DNA of 64,000 bases from Saturnia japonica. Lineage: Eukaryota > Arthropoda > Insecta > Lepidoptera > Saturniidae. The notes beneath the pieces are model-generated. The model searched no databases. It was not told the DNA's origin and was given only the letters and a program-made list of their open reading frames with translations. Position numbers and translations under genes: made by a program. The stretch covers positions 13,888,001-13,952,000 of the forward strand of contig CM065304.1 of NCBI GenBank assembly GCA_033032175.1. Reading direction: 5' to 3'. Every line of letters begins with the position of its first letter. Within the stretch, counting starts at the first letter, position 1. Shown in pieces: positions 40,701 through 55,700 of this stretch.

Positions 40701-43700
40701 TATTTGCGCTGCAAGCAGTAGGTAAACCACAGATGATCCAAACAGTGTCACGATTATCGCCATTGAAACAATAACACTGGAAAAAGTATCAGATATGTTA
40801 TTTATGAGCTTATTGTCAGTCCTTTTCGGCGATAGAAATGTCGTTCAAACGTATATTGATTTACAAATCTATAATAGACCATTCTAAATGGTGGTTTCAT
40901 AGTAATCTGGTCAAAGTATACTAACTATATTTATTACGATACACATAGGTAATGTTTAATAATAGGTAATTGTAAGCCATTTAGTCTTACCCAATTACTT
41001 AAAGGCAAAAGTACAAGAATGTTGTTTATAATTACCTCCAAGTCTTTCCGATAGTTTGCTCGGCAATAATAGCATAAGGATTCCTCTTCCTGCTTCTCAT
41101 CTGTGGGTCACGATCTTCAATAATAGTCCAGCAGTCACCAAGACGTTTTCCACTGAATACAGCGATCAGGCACATCAAGATTATAATAGGTACACCCACC
41201 CAACCTACCAACATAAAAGTAAGAATAGCAACTAACTGTATACATACAAAGCTTTAAAAGCGAACAGGGAATGCTTATGCGAAAGGTGATATTTTCAGAT
41301 GTTTTCATATAGATTTTCATTCAAGCACATTCAAAACAAGGTCGGGTAAATGTTTTTTTTTTAATCTATACCAATATTATAAAGAGGAAAGATTCGATTT
41401 CTTGTTTGTTTTTTTTTTGTTTGTAATGGATAAATTCAAAAACTGCTTGACCTATTTTAAAAATTATTTCACCAATATAAAGCTACGGTATCAGCAAGTA
41501 ACATAGTCTATATTATAATTTGAAAAATTAATTTATTCCTCATAAAACTGTCGATAGTTTTATTACTGTAAACCGCTGAAGCAATTAAGTTTATTATGAC
41601 GGTTAATGTGTTGGATTCATACTGCGATATGATTACAATACCATACACATATTGATAAATATCTATGATTTTCATTTGGTTTGTCGTGTTCCGAAATCAT
41701 CCAGTGTATATCCAATAATACGCAAAGTCGCTAGTAGTAGTATAGTCGCTGATAGTAGGTATCATTTTATTTTATAACTTGTACCCATATTGAACATGTT
41801 TCAGTTGCTGTAAAAATTTTGGCGTTTTTGATGAAAAATTGCGATAAGTTTTCTTTTGATGTGTTAAAGTTTTCTAAAAAGACCAAAACGTGCGGAAATC
41901 TAAGTGTTCGAGGTCAAGGCTATATGGTGTGTGTATTAACACTTCTCAGGTGTGTGGTTTGGCGACTCCGACCGTTTTATCTCAATTTCTTGCTTTAACC
42001 TGTTGGCAGTAGAGAGCAGAAGCGATGGTTTTTTTAGCCAGTAATTAAAGCTCATAATAAACGAGGACCTTCCAGTACCACCACACATAAAACATCACCA
42101 AGCACGTTAATTCGTGTTTGGTCACAGTCTGTGCAGCTTACACACGTTCTTGTTGTAAATAATCCACATTTCATCACCATTGATCAACAATGTTTATATT
42201 ATGCTGTTTATTTAAATATTTTATAGCAAATATGTAAATAGTCCATGAGATTTTTTCTATTTACTACACGGCTTGTGTGGTACGATCGAGTATTTTTGTT
42301 TACTCAGACTTTTTTCAAATTTAAGTTAAAATTATTTTGTGGCCAATGTTAGCAATGTCGTAACTACTAAAATCGGGTACTCGCTCCAGTTTTTCAGTAA
42401 TGAAATGGACTATATCTTTAACAGGGCGACCAGAGAGAACTGGACTTTTAACGTTACAATTTGCTAAATGAATAATTTTGAATCATTTACTATTAATACT
42501 CTTACTGTGATCGAATTAAGACCATAAGCGGCTCGTATTTCGCGGCTCGTAAAAAATAATCATAAACTGGAGGGAAACAACTTCATTTGGTGTGTTACCT
42601 TTTCAATGATATCATAAATGAAACAAAACGAACTCAAAGATTTTATTACAATTTTATACAAGCATACAAAATAAGAAAATATTTTCTGACCACGCCATTT
42701 TAGACTACTCGTTCATACTCATAATGAAAGGGACAGTTTTAAGCTGTATTATCTAAAATTACTAAATTATTTTATCCATCATCCTATTTTGTTTCATTTA
42801 CGGTGGTATAGTAGATTTAAAAGATATTTCTTTTAAGCCGTTAAATTATATTTAAAAAGAAATATTTTTAAGCAGCAAATTCTATGTACGGTTGCCACCA
42901 TTATTTAGTTTCATGTGTCACTTTCATAACATAATAATTAAGAAACCGTTCCCACCATGCCGGACTGGCTGTTTCGTCGGGCCATAAAAAAATGATGGAT
43001 ACTGGCGCTGAAATTTTAATTTTGCTTATAGAAGACAGAGCTGTTCTGTGGAATAAAACACGAGATGACTACAAACATAACATGTATTTCCTTTTTTCTT
43101 TATTACGTCTTCTTAAATACCACCACAACACAAGTACACTTTAGTTGTCCATCGTGCACTCTGGTCTAACAATGATTAATATAAAGACTGAGTTCGACCG
43201 CTTTTCATGCAGGATTCGGTATAATGTAAACACCTTCGATCCGGAGACGGTTTTCAGCTAGACGGTCCGGCATAGTGGGAATGGGCCTTAATGTATAGAT
43301 ATAAAAATAATGTGGTGCAGTTACTCCTTCGGCATTGACATGTAGACAGCCGGGTTTAATGATTGTACTGGGTTTGAGTAAATAGAAATTATATAATTAT
43401 TTAGTTAATATATATAAATATTATTTAACAAAAGTTACACATGTATAGGGTTGTCATATACGGCTAGGCTTTCGTTGGGACGCAAAAAGATAAAAAAAAG
43501 AAACAATATTTTCACAGATTATAATGTTTGCAGTGTCACCACATAGCTAGATATTGTTTTGATCAAGACTTACTTTTTTAAGTAATTCTAGCTGCGCTTT
43601 TACATATTTATCCATGCAAGTCATGTTTTAGTTTATCTGGCATTGTAATATTGACTTGACAGTGTCCAGTAGCAAGCGATTTCTTTCATCGGTCTACTGA

Positions 43701-46700
43701 CTCGTTAATAACGAAAATAACCTTTCCACGGTGCAGGTAACGCATACAAATATTCGCATAATTTGAGCATATGGCATTTACTTTCAGGATTTCTTATTTT
43801 TTAATTTAAAAAGTGAATGCAAAGAAGACGAAAGTTATGATGTTTGAAAAGGAAAGAGCATGACAGAAGTATATATCCGGATTGATGGCGACAAACTGGA
43901 ACAAGTGAGTTTGTATACTTGGGATTGACGTTTACTAGGGATGGAAAGTGTGAAAGTGATATAGAAAAGAGGGTAAATGCCGGTAATATGGTGAATGGGG
44001 CATTGCACACTTTTATGAAGAGCCACAAAATTTCTACGAAAGGTCGTCTGGCAATACATAGTGGAGTATTAGTTCCAACATTCATCTACGGAAGTGAAAG
44101 ATGGGTGTGGCAGAAAAAGCATGAAAGTAAAATAAATGCAGTAGAAATGAGATCAGTGACAGGATAAGAGATAATGCGTCATCAGAACTTTGTGGTGTGA
44201 AAGAAGATATAGTCACACGGATTTTGAAAAGGATACTAAGATGTAGCGAGGTTGAATGAAATAAGAACGACTAAACAAATTTATAAGCCGAGTGTGAATG
44301 AGAACGTTAGAAGAGAAGCCTAGACGAATTTTCCTCGATCAAATAGGGGATGTTCTGAAGAATGGTCAGGTCAAGAATACTCTAAACCGATGAGCATGCA
44401 TGAAAAGATTGATGAATGTTGAAGAAGTAAAAGATGTATGCCCGGATCGTAGCAAGTGGAAGGACGTGGTCTCTGCCTACCCCGTACGAGGCGTATTTTA
44501 TATATGTATGTATGTAAAAAGTGAAACAACATCAGTCTTTACTACAAAATTTAACGCTGACAGTCCCGGTATATCTGGACCAATATAACCCTACACATGT
44601 AGTACGCTGGAAATTGGAAAGGTTTAAAATAGTTTTTGTTCGTATTCGTTATAACTTAATCGGTTAAGATATCCATAACAATTTAAAGTCGGTTCACTAA
44701 TTCATCTTATTTTAATATTAAAAATTAATACAACTAAGAATAAATATTAACTTATAGAAATTTTATTTCAAGGTGACGGAATATAAATAAAAAATGTAAT
44801 ATAACCTGTTTGCCACGAAAACAAGTTCTAGTAGTTCATTTATAGGATAAGTAATACTGAAGCCAAACGTTATTGTAACTTAGCAATAATCTTGACTCTT
44901 GTTTTGTTATTATATTTGGTATAAAATATGGATATATAATTGCAAATATTGAAAATTTGTTTTGCTTTCTATAATTTTATATATAGGTACTGTTATATTA
45001 GGTCTGTTTCTATTTATCTTAATATCTTAAAACTCTTATTTACCTTGTATCTTCTGTATTATTTTCGTGTATATAATGGAATTGTTTATTGTTTAATTTC
45101 CAGGGCATCGGTTAGGTTAATGTATTCGTCCGTTCGGATATCATTAAATTTATAATACGATCCTTTTAGTTTACTATACAATGTTTCATATAATTTTATC
45201 ATAATTAATGATAATAAATTGTTTGTTTACATTTGAAGTCAAATACTATGATAGTTTTAGGGTATGCGCCGTTGGGAGTTAGATAGAAATATGTTTTCTT
45301 AATGATAGGTTTTATTTATTTACATAAAACCTATGATTCTACTATTCAAAAATATTTTTATAATTTCAAATCGCGTAGAAGGTGTATTTGAAAGCTAGGC
45401 AGAAAAACGATTGTTATTATACGATAGACTATGGAATAGTAAAGATTGGTTCTTAAAATAACAACATTAAAAAATAAGACAAATGTTGTAAGACTCCAGT
45501 TGAACTTATAATAATATATAACGTTGGCATAAAAATATCCAATGTAAATTATTGATATAAACTGAAAACTGAACTAAAATCACTGGAGAAACCTCATATC
45601 GGAATTTTGTATTAATACATAGGCTGCACTAAAAGTATCGGGAATGGAATATTTCCACTGTTCCTGTCATATTAAAATCTTTTTAATTGAAAACTCCTTG
45701 GTTTTAAAAATCGAATACAATTTATTTATTTAAAAAAAGATTCTCGGTCTTGTCACAAGGTTTTGTCAAACTTGTTTAGTCGTTGAGAAAATGGAATTGA
45801 CTCGAGAAAATTCAAGAGCGATGATTTATTATGACTTTCGAAGTGGTTTAACACAAAAACAGTGTATTGACCGGATGATTTCTGCATTTGGTGATGAAGC
45901 CCCATCCAAAACCACAATTTATCGCTGGTTTGCTGAATTTCAACGTGGACGTGTCAAGCTCAGTGATGATCCTCGTTAAGGTCGTCCAAAAACTGCAGTC
46001 ACCCAAGAAAACGTTGATGCTGTGCGTAAGCTGATTGAGGAAGATCGACATGTGACATACCGCGAAATTCAGGCAACTTTAGACATTGGCATGAGTCAAA
46101 TACAAAAAATCTTGCATGAACAATTAGGTGTAAAAAAGTTGTTTTCCCGATGGACACCGCATTCGCTCTGTGAAGAGCAAAAAGCGGCTCGCGTTACTTG
46201 GTGCATCAGAACTCTCGAAAGATTCCACGCAGGATCCTCAAATGCTGTATACAACATCGTATCAGGTGACGAATCCTGGATATATGCGTATGAAACCGAA
46301 ACAAAAAACCAGTCACGAGTTTGGGTGTTCGAAAATGAGTTAAAGCCACCAAAAATATTCGTTCACGGAGTGTTGCAAAAAAAATGGTGGCCACGTTTGT
46401 CTCCAAAACCGGCCATGTTACGACTATTCCTCTTGAGGGACAAAGAACGGTTAATGCAAAATGGTATGCTAGCATTTGTTTGCCACAGGTCGTTTCTGAA
46501 CTCCGTAAAGAGAACGGCAACCGCCGCATCATCCTCCATCACGACAATGCGAGTTCTCAGACCGCGCACAGAACAAAAGAGTTTTTAGAGCAAGAAAACA
46601 TAGAATTATTAGACCATCCGCCGTACAGCCCCGACCTAAGCCCTAATGATTTCTATACTTTCCCTAAAATAAAGAATAAATTGCGTGGACAGAGATTTTC

Positions 46701-49700
46701 TTCACCTGAAGAAGCTGTGGACGTCTACAAAACGGCCATTTTGGAGACCCCAACTTCCGAATGGAATGGTTGCTTCAATGATTGGTTCCATCATATGGAA
46801 AAATGTGTCAAATTTCGCGGAGAATACTTCGAAAAGCAATAAATACATTTTTAAATAGTAATGTTGTGTCACTTCCTTGATTCCCGAAATTTTCAGTGCC
46901 GCCCTCGTATTCTACTATTTCCATTTTATTAATGACAAAAATCTCGATGGTCGAGATTATTACGCTGAGCCGGCTGCTACAGGCGACGGTTCTCACTTCG
47001 AGTCTGCATTGAGTCGTTCCACCGAAACCAAGAGATCCTGGTTCGAGATTATTTTTCGAGTACTATTTTTCAGTACTCTCAATTATATATACATACATAT
47101 ATAATATTATACGTGTGTACTAATAATGTGACATCAGTTATTGATTTTTTTTTCTTATTATATTTGTTTAGTTATTATTAATAAAATTAATTATTATGAT
47201 GGCGGCCGTGGGGCAATAATGGTGGCGACCCCACAAACTTGGTTTTAGCTTTACACTGACCCCCCTACACATCAAAAAAATAAAATTGCGTCCTCTAAAA
47301 AACGTAACCCCAAATGTAACTTTTCAATGGACTATCCGTATTTTTACGTGTAAAGAAGCAGCAAAACCTTCAAGTAATAAAAATAAGTACGTTTTTAAAA
47401 TTACTTCTATATGTATAATATTGTTTATGCCTACAATACTTTTATGTGCCCTTTTATCGAACTGTAAAAAAACATATTATTACCTAACCACTTACGCTAG
47501 CAAGTTTCTCTGTGAATCTACTATCAGTTTATTGCCACCTACTTAACCGGTTATTATTTTTTTATATATGTGTCTGTTAACTGGTACATTTTTATATACC
47601 TACACAGAAAGATTTAAATCTATGGTTATATTATAAGCAAATATTGTTAAAAACATTGTTCAATAGACTATAGAGGCTATAGAGTATACGGAAAAAGAAA
47701 TTTAATGAAAAATATGTAATTTATGAAATAAATGTATATTGTATGTAATATTATGTATATTATATCCCAACAAAAACAAATGTGAAAAAGGGGCTAAGTT
47801 CGGTAGTTAAACGTTATGGGTGGTTCTTGTCACCGATAAAAGAGCTGAGATCTAACGGGTACCAAATTTCATAGCTGTTCTTTTAATTATAGCTGTGTGA
47901 ATGTTCGTTCTTCAAATCATTTACAAAATAATTTGCAACTATCTTTGATATTAGATTAATGTCATTAAGTTCTGATCAACCACTATATGCAATTATTTTT
48001 TTCTCAAGATGAAAATAATTACAACAATTACAAGTATGCTTTATTAAATTCTAACATAATGTGCGGCTTTCTTCACAATAGTTAGGTAGACAGTTTGAAA
48101 AATTACATGATTTATATATTATAATATTAACTAGCTTTGTCCGCAGCACCGCACGCGTGCACTACAAGATGCCATGCATGAGCGCACCCCCACTCTAACT
48201 TTCAGCGCTCCGGTGCCGCGGTGTGGTCCCCGCCAGTTACTTTCAACACAAAAATACTTATTGTATGTGATCCTTAAAAGATAGACATATGCTATCGCTG
48301 ACTTTTTTGTAGACACTTTTAAGATCTACATTTATGTGGTACAACAATTTGATATATATCTTATGGTTTACTCAGCGTAAGCCATTTAAGTGCATCAAAA
48401 GCATCTTTTTTTCTAATTGATTCATTATTATCGTCACTGCTTACTTGATGAGTTACTTTATCTAACTAAATATATCTTATAATCTGGAAAATCATTAAAT
48501 CGGGTAGGTTTTCGCGGGAAAAGAACAAAAATGGACAGACAGAGAGACGTTAAGTTTTATAATATGTAGTATGGATATAGATAAACAGACTTATGAATAT
48601 ATAAATTCAATTAAAATAAAAAAAGAGTATAAAACTTATAGTCTATGTGAGCGAAGACATGGGCGGAAAGCTATTAGTAGTATAAGTATATAAACATGTC
48701 TATATATCGAATGCTAAAAGTTGAGCCATGTTTACATTACTTACTTATATATGTAGGTATATTTTGATTTTCCTAAATAAATAAAGTGGTGCCTGTATTA
48801 ATAGTGTGTACACGCATGAGAGGTAAAAACTTCTACGGGTTATATCTACGAACTTACCTACGGGTCATGCACTTCTCTATAAAAAATATTCACGCATAGT
48901 AAATGAAACCGTAAATAATTTTTTTCCTACTGTGCCCGAAGAAGCTTTAAATTAGTAATCATTTTTCGGATAAAAGCGCCAGTTAATTATTTAACAGAAA
49001 CTTCGGTTGAAATACTATAGTGTCGTATCGTTGACTATAGTATAAATATTTTGCTTCTTGGTTTGAAATTTGAACCTTAAGCTTCGGGGCAAAACAAATT
49101 TATTGACCAACCGGTAGAGTAGCAATAATTTCATTATCATCCAAGAAGTCTTATATATTATTTTAAAATAACAAATTTCTTATATAAGTTTGATAATATT
49201 GTATTATACGGTGGTAACAAATTGAGTCTTAAAACATAATAAATGTTACAGCATGTTATATAAATTAAATAATTTGAATATTAAAATCAGGTTGGTCGTT
49301 AAGCTCCACTAAAAATAACATTTTGTACAAATATGAGTAGGCGTGGACAGTCGCAAGCTAAAACAAAGTTTCTATTTTAAAACATATTGCATTTTGTGAT
49401 GAACACGAGCTGTTACCAAATTTTAGTTTTATAGCATCACATAATGTTAAAATTTACTGATCCAGTGATAATTGAAGTATACACTACTGAACAATTTAAA
49501 TAAGCGTCATCCAATTTTGATCGTAGTATCATATACCTAATACAAGTGTAATCTATAATTATATAGATGTATCTATTATATCTATTCTACCTAGGCGCTA
49601 AATTCTGCAAAATAAATTTCCTCACAAAATCAAGTTAATTGTTTAGTTAACAAAAAAAAATGAACGGGGTGCACGGCAGTCCCCCGCCAAGTCGAGCGTA

Positions 49701-52700
49701 AATTAAAGTACCATACCATCTTTACTGGAAGCATTTCGGCGTATTTTCTCGCCTTTGGTTAGCTACACTGGGTTTTTACAGAAGACTGGAATTCAGTTTA
49801 TGGGTACTTCTGGAACCCTTCAATTTGAAAATTTTTCATGTTTATAGCTTCTTACGTTTAGAAGTTATAGTAGTGCAAAGTTACGAAAAGTCCAACACTG
49901 ACTGATTCATGATCATCAAAATAGAACTAATACTTCCATATTACCTAGAGAGCTAAAATTTGGCACAGAGATAGGGCCTAATACCCACATAAAGGAAAAA
50001 CAATCAAAACCTAGATTTTTGAAGATCTGGAACACCCTGATGTGAAACGCAAGAGTCCACAGCCAAACTATAAGAGATGTCAAAATGCTGTTAGTCAAAA
50101 TAGTTTGTTCATTTGATGAGCATTTTGTAACGGCACATTATAACAACTATCGAAATACCGCCTTAGTAAAAGTTTTCTAATGATCCATAAAAATCAAAGA
50201 TCTGATGCAGAACCTATAGAGCCCAACCAAACTCCAAAAATATTGAAATTTTTTAGTGAAATTCAATCAACATGAGAAACTTTTTCATTTATAGCTCTAT
50301 CATATAAAGTTCCACAAGTTATTTTAAGAATAACTTTAACTTTAGGATTCATACAATTGGATACATTATATTCTAAACAATGGAATTTAACGAGAAAAAG
50401 ATAGGCTAGACTAGACTTTAGCCAAAATGACTAGGTAGTTTTATTATAGCTACCTCATAGACTTGGCTGTTTATGAGATTTCATTACTTTTTATAGGCAA
50501 AACATCTCAATCGAGACTTGTCACGTTTTTCTTAGGATATATTACCTACTTTAAAAACTTATTTCGATAATCAATGTAGATAGACATATAAAAACTTTCC
50601 TGAGAAAATATGTTTTTGTAGCATGTATATTTTATGCATAATTATTAGATTATCAGATATGTCGACATAATAATATTCCTCAATGTTAAAACACACATGG
50701 ATAAATTTATTAAATAAATGATTATAGTAAACATTTAAAACGAATTATTAAACGAACAACAAAAGTGGTTTATTTGCATATCTGTATAGAATAACTCGGA
50801 GTAAATAACAAATCAATAAATAAAAATTCCGACTTTATCACGGCCACATAAAAATTTAATTTGGTATTTTTTCTAAACATTTAGATTTTCTGAGCTTCCC
50901 TAACATTGCATATCAAACGCCTATCAAAGTACTGCTAAACAATCATGTTAAATTTACGTAACAACATATTACATTCATGTAGTCTGCGTGACATTAAAGA
51001 GTTGTATTGTAGTCAATGATATTTTAGACATTAGACAGTTATAGTTACTTTAAAATTTGGGGCTTCAATTTAATTATGTACACATAGATATAGTATTCTA
51101 CTACATCTAAATTGTACAGGAGAATTCGGCGATCCGGCCAATTATCTTTTTAATATGTACTATGCAGGTATAGTTTCTACATTTGAATAGTAACTTGGAT
51201 ATCTCAATGAAACATTATAGAGTTAAGAAAATATTTATCATTTTATACAAGAAATAATCGAAATTTGAAACCTATTTTAGCTAAGTAGTAAGTACTTATA
51301 CTTTAAGTAAACATTTAACAATGGGATAGTTATTATTAGTAAACAATTATCAGATCCTAAAAAATAAATATTGATGATGTTACCACATTTACCACTCTCG
51401 GTTAGACGAGAAATTGGTCCCCTAATTACGTACCTATTTCGCAAAAGTCAAGTGACAGTAAAAACTTTAATACCGGTCTCAAAATGGCAAATTGGTATTG
51501 TACACCACAATCTGTATTAGCGATTTTGAAGCAGATATTTAGCAATCTCTGTTATCGCTTTGCTCCTGCGAAATTCATAATTTGGCGTCGAGTTATTTTT
51601 GTCTTGTTAGTATAAAATATACAATAAAAATGTTTACGTCAGCCATAGATAGGGAAACGGACAGGCGGAAAAAGTTTTGAAATGAATATTGTGTAGTAAG
51701 AATTTATATTAACCTAGCTGTGCCTCATAGATACACTTGTGTTAATTTTATCCGACAATCACCGCACTACCAACGCACCCACAGATCAGTTAGCAGCCTA
51801 TCATAATTATTCTTCCCGCAAGTACAAATTATTTTAATTTTTCATTATCTTCGAAACTATGTGTCCAAATAACATGCTATAAAGGGCAAAATTTAACTTC
51901 ATAGAATTGTCTTTATGATGAAATAGCTTTTGTTCGTAAGGATTAAATATTGTAATAATGCTCTATAATCAATATTTACTCTTAAAAAAAAAATCCACAA
52001 AACCTTATTGTTGTTTTTTTTAAGATATAAGCATATGCTATCTCGCACTCTTTTTTATATATACTAAGGATCAATATTTTGTAGAACATTTTATTTACGT
52101 ATCGTTAACCATTATGCCAGCGCACGCGGATAAAGCAGTTCGCCAGGGCTTCTAAACCCGACCTGCTTAACAAAAATCAATATTTAAACCTAGCTGAAAG
52201 TTAGCCTAATGTTAGATAGCCTATACTATTCCTCGTGAATCTAAATACAAAAATAATTTTTCGAATCTGACTGGTAGATCCAGAGATTAGCGTGTTTTAA
52301 CAAACCAACAAGCAAAAAAAATTTTCCGCGTTATTATATTATATTATAACACTGAATTATTATAACAGTTCATTTTGAAGTAATATGTCGATTTTTAAAG
52401 TCGTTGAAATATTCTCGATAGAACTAAAAGTCATTTGTTGATAGACAAGATAATTAGCATACCAAAGTTGCTTGACATGCCACTAAAAATAAAACATGTC
52501 CACCAAAAGAGAAGTGTTTTTTTTATAAAACTTTAATTTTAATTTTTATTGAAAATGGACTGTTGGGCGTTAGGAGTTAATAAATTAAATTAATAATTAT
52601 TATTATTTTTATCATTTCAATTATTAAGCTCTACCATTGAGCAAGTCAGTCACGTGTTCGATTCCAATAGGGCACACTTTTATATGATGAACTTTTTTGG

Positions 52701-55700
52701 ACTGAGTACTGCAGCTTTTACAGCTACACCGTCCTCTGTGACAAGCACAGAGCATCAGTTGACATGACAAGTGCCAATCGAATCAGCTTGGGCTATACAT
52801 TCGAACTAACTATACTTATTGAAATGAAAACTTCTATAGGAAGGTTTGGATAGGGAGTAAATTGATTGGTGTCGTAATCGACATGGTCAGGTGAAGTGTT
52901 AATGATTATCAAAAAATATTTTCTTATGTTACATAATTACATTTACAAATTTAGTATTTCTTATTTCAAATTATATTCGTATTTTCTTAATTCTGTTATT
53001 AATATTAATAACAGTTACTTCTATTATTATTAATTCTGTCATTTGATGTTTAGGAAAAATGTTTATAGTTTCAATTTTTCACATCTGTCGGCAGTCCTCA
53101 TGATTTCATTGAATTTTTTTAAGAATATGTGTATTTGTACTAAATCTAACTAACCAAAAAAAAAGAAAAAAGGTTCTTCACAGAATGTGATAAACAAAAA
53201 TATTTTTGTATGTCCGTGCATTTTACAAATTTCAAATTCAAATTTATATTTCAGTTGTTTGGTTGCCATAGTGCCTATAACAGTTTAAAGATCATTCTCT
53301 TTGTGATTTAAAATGTGACCCACATCTCCCAATAAAAGGAAGCTAGTTGAACATCTCACGGTATTATATCTGTTCGCCTCTTGAGGTAAGAAATTTTAAA
53401 TTTGAAACATCCAACTTCTTTATCAAAGTTATTGATTAAACAGGTTTCTTCGCTAATCTACACTGCACTTTTAGTCTAGTATTATAAATGTTAAGCATGC
53501 TTGTTAAATTAAAGGGCAAACATAACATTAAAATCTTATTCCAACATTTTATTTTTACGTTTATGGGTTGGTAGATGTTATTGATCTTCTTTGAAAAATA
53601 ATAAACCGATCTATATTAATATTTTAAATATTATTATCTATATGTGTTTATATGTCATATTATGTATATCTTTTTGTTAGAAAGATATGATTTCGCTGAG
53701 TACGTTCGCAAGTGCAATGTTCGCAAATATGTTTACATACACGTTAGCATTATAAACGTATTTAATTATTTCAGAATTAATTATTATTATCTATACATTT
53801 CAATAAATTTAACTTACCGGTCTTCACCAATGCTCTCGGTAAGGCCAAGACTCCACTGCCAGCCATCTCTCCGGCTACCAACATCGCAGTCTGTTTCACC
53901 GACAGCCCATCATGTTTTCCATTTCCTCCATCTATTTCCTAGATAATATCAGTATTATAAATTTTTTGATGATTAGAAGGCATTTATGTGGTAGTGATAT
54001 TTTTTAATTTTATTTCTTTTTTCTTTAACTTTGTCGTATTTTAGTGTTAACATTTAGCATAGGAATCATTAACGACTGTAGCAAAGTTCAAACTAATACT
54101 GCCGTTAACATAATGATTAAAATGTTATAATAAGCTTTTAAATAAATAAATATTCTATTCTATTTTTCGACACCAGCGTGTTGACTTTATTGCGTCTCTA
54201 AATTTGTTGTTTTATAATAATTATGATGAATACTTAGGACCATGGGCGACGCCAGAATAACTTATGATGTTGAAAAGATCTACACCACTTTTGCAATACT
54301 TTCAAATTATAACTTCATATAGGTGCTATTTTATCTAGGGGTGATATTGTTGTTAGTTGTTATTACGACAATAACAATCATCTTACATCTCGCCCGCCCA
54401 CATGATATCTGCTCCTAGGTAATTCCTATATACCAACAATGCAACATTATTGGTCAGTTGAAATTTTACATGTTACATCATGTCATGTACCTATAATTTT
54501 ATTTAATAATGCATGTGGTGCAAATATAAGCAGGAGTGTATATACCCTGCATGAAGGTCATGGACCAGGCCCGCAAATCGCGCTTTTGGGGTCGCTTAGA
54601 GCAGAGAAGTAAAAAATATGTCTGGATTTTCCAGGTGGAAGACCTCTATTTTTAGTGTTTTTAGAAAAGCAAATGCTAAAACCGGAACGTAACAAAAACG
54701 TAAAATGTGGAGGAGGGCTTTTAAGGTTGACGACCTTTTTTGAACTTTTTCTCAAAAATTAACTAATTTCTGTTATTATTAATAAAAAAATGTAGGACTT
54801 CCTGATTACATAACTTTATGGGGCGGCAAAGTTAAAGGCCTAGGGCGCCAAATCTTAAAATATGCCCCAGAGAATAAAATATTTTGGAAAAAAGATGAAA
54901 ATATATTTTATATACTCAAAGGGAAAAAGTACACTATAAGTAGGTAATCAAATTAAACGATAAAATTCAATCCGTTACAATAAACAATTAGTTAAATACC
55001 TAACTTAAATTTTGTTAGGTACTTCTTTCTGTTTGTGCAAACGCTGTAAGGGAAGCCCTTTATGTTTGTAATCCAAATGAGCTAGCTTAGGAATCCGCAC
55101 TATGGCTGTGTGTTGGGTCAATGACTCCATTCACGTGATGTCACATTAAGTCACGCTGTAAAAGTATAACGTATCTACTTTCATGTGCCTATGGGCTCAT
55201 CCTATATGTATCGTAGATAAGTAATTATTTTATGCTCAATTTTTTTATCATACTCAAATTATATGCAGTTTTCTTAATCGACATAAAACATAAGTTTTTA
55301 AAAGATGCCTGCTTTATTTGGAGCATTATTAGTTATTATGGACATCAAATTGAGATGTCATAATTTCAAATAAATATGTAGTGATAAGCTATTCAGGGAT
55401 TAGCGATCAGGATATCCGACAGTCCGAATGTCCGATTTTGTTAAAGCTTTTTGGTAGTCCCGTAGTCTACAGCAGGTTCGAAAAAATATATTCTATAATA
55501 ATTTTAGTATATGAATATTGTACAAGAAAAATGAAACGGTTAAAATGAAAACCTAGAAAGGTTTTTAACAAAAATGTAGCTTCGTTTAAAGCATTCTTCT
55601 TCTTAAATTTAAGAGCTCAGATTCTGTCGGTAGAGCCGTAGAGCAATCCCTAGATCCCACCGTTCCTTCTGACTTCTTGATACAATATCAGGACGACAAG

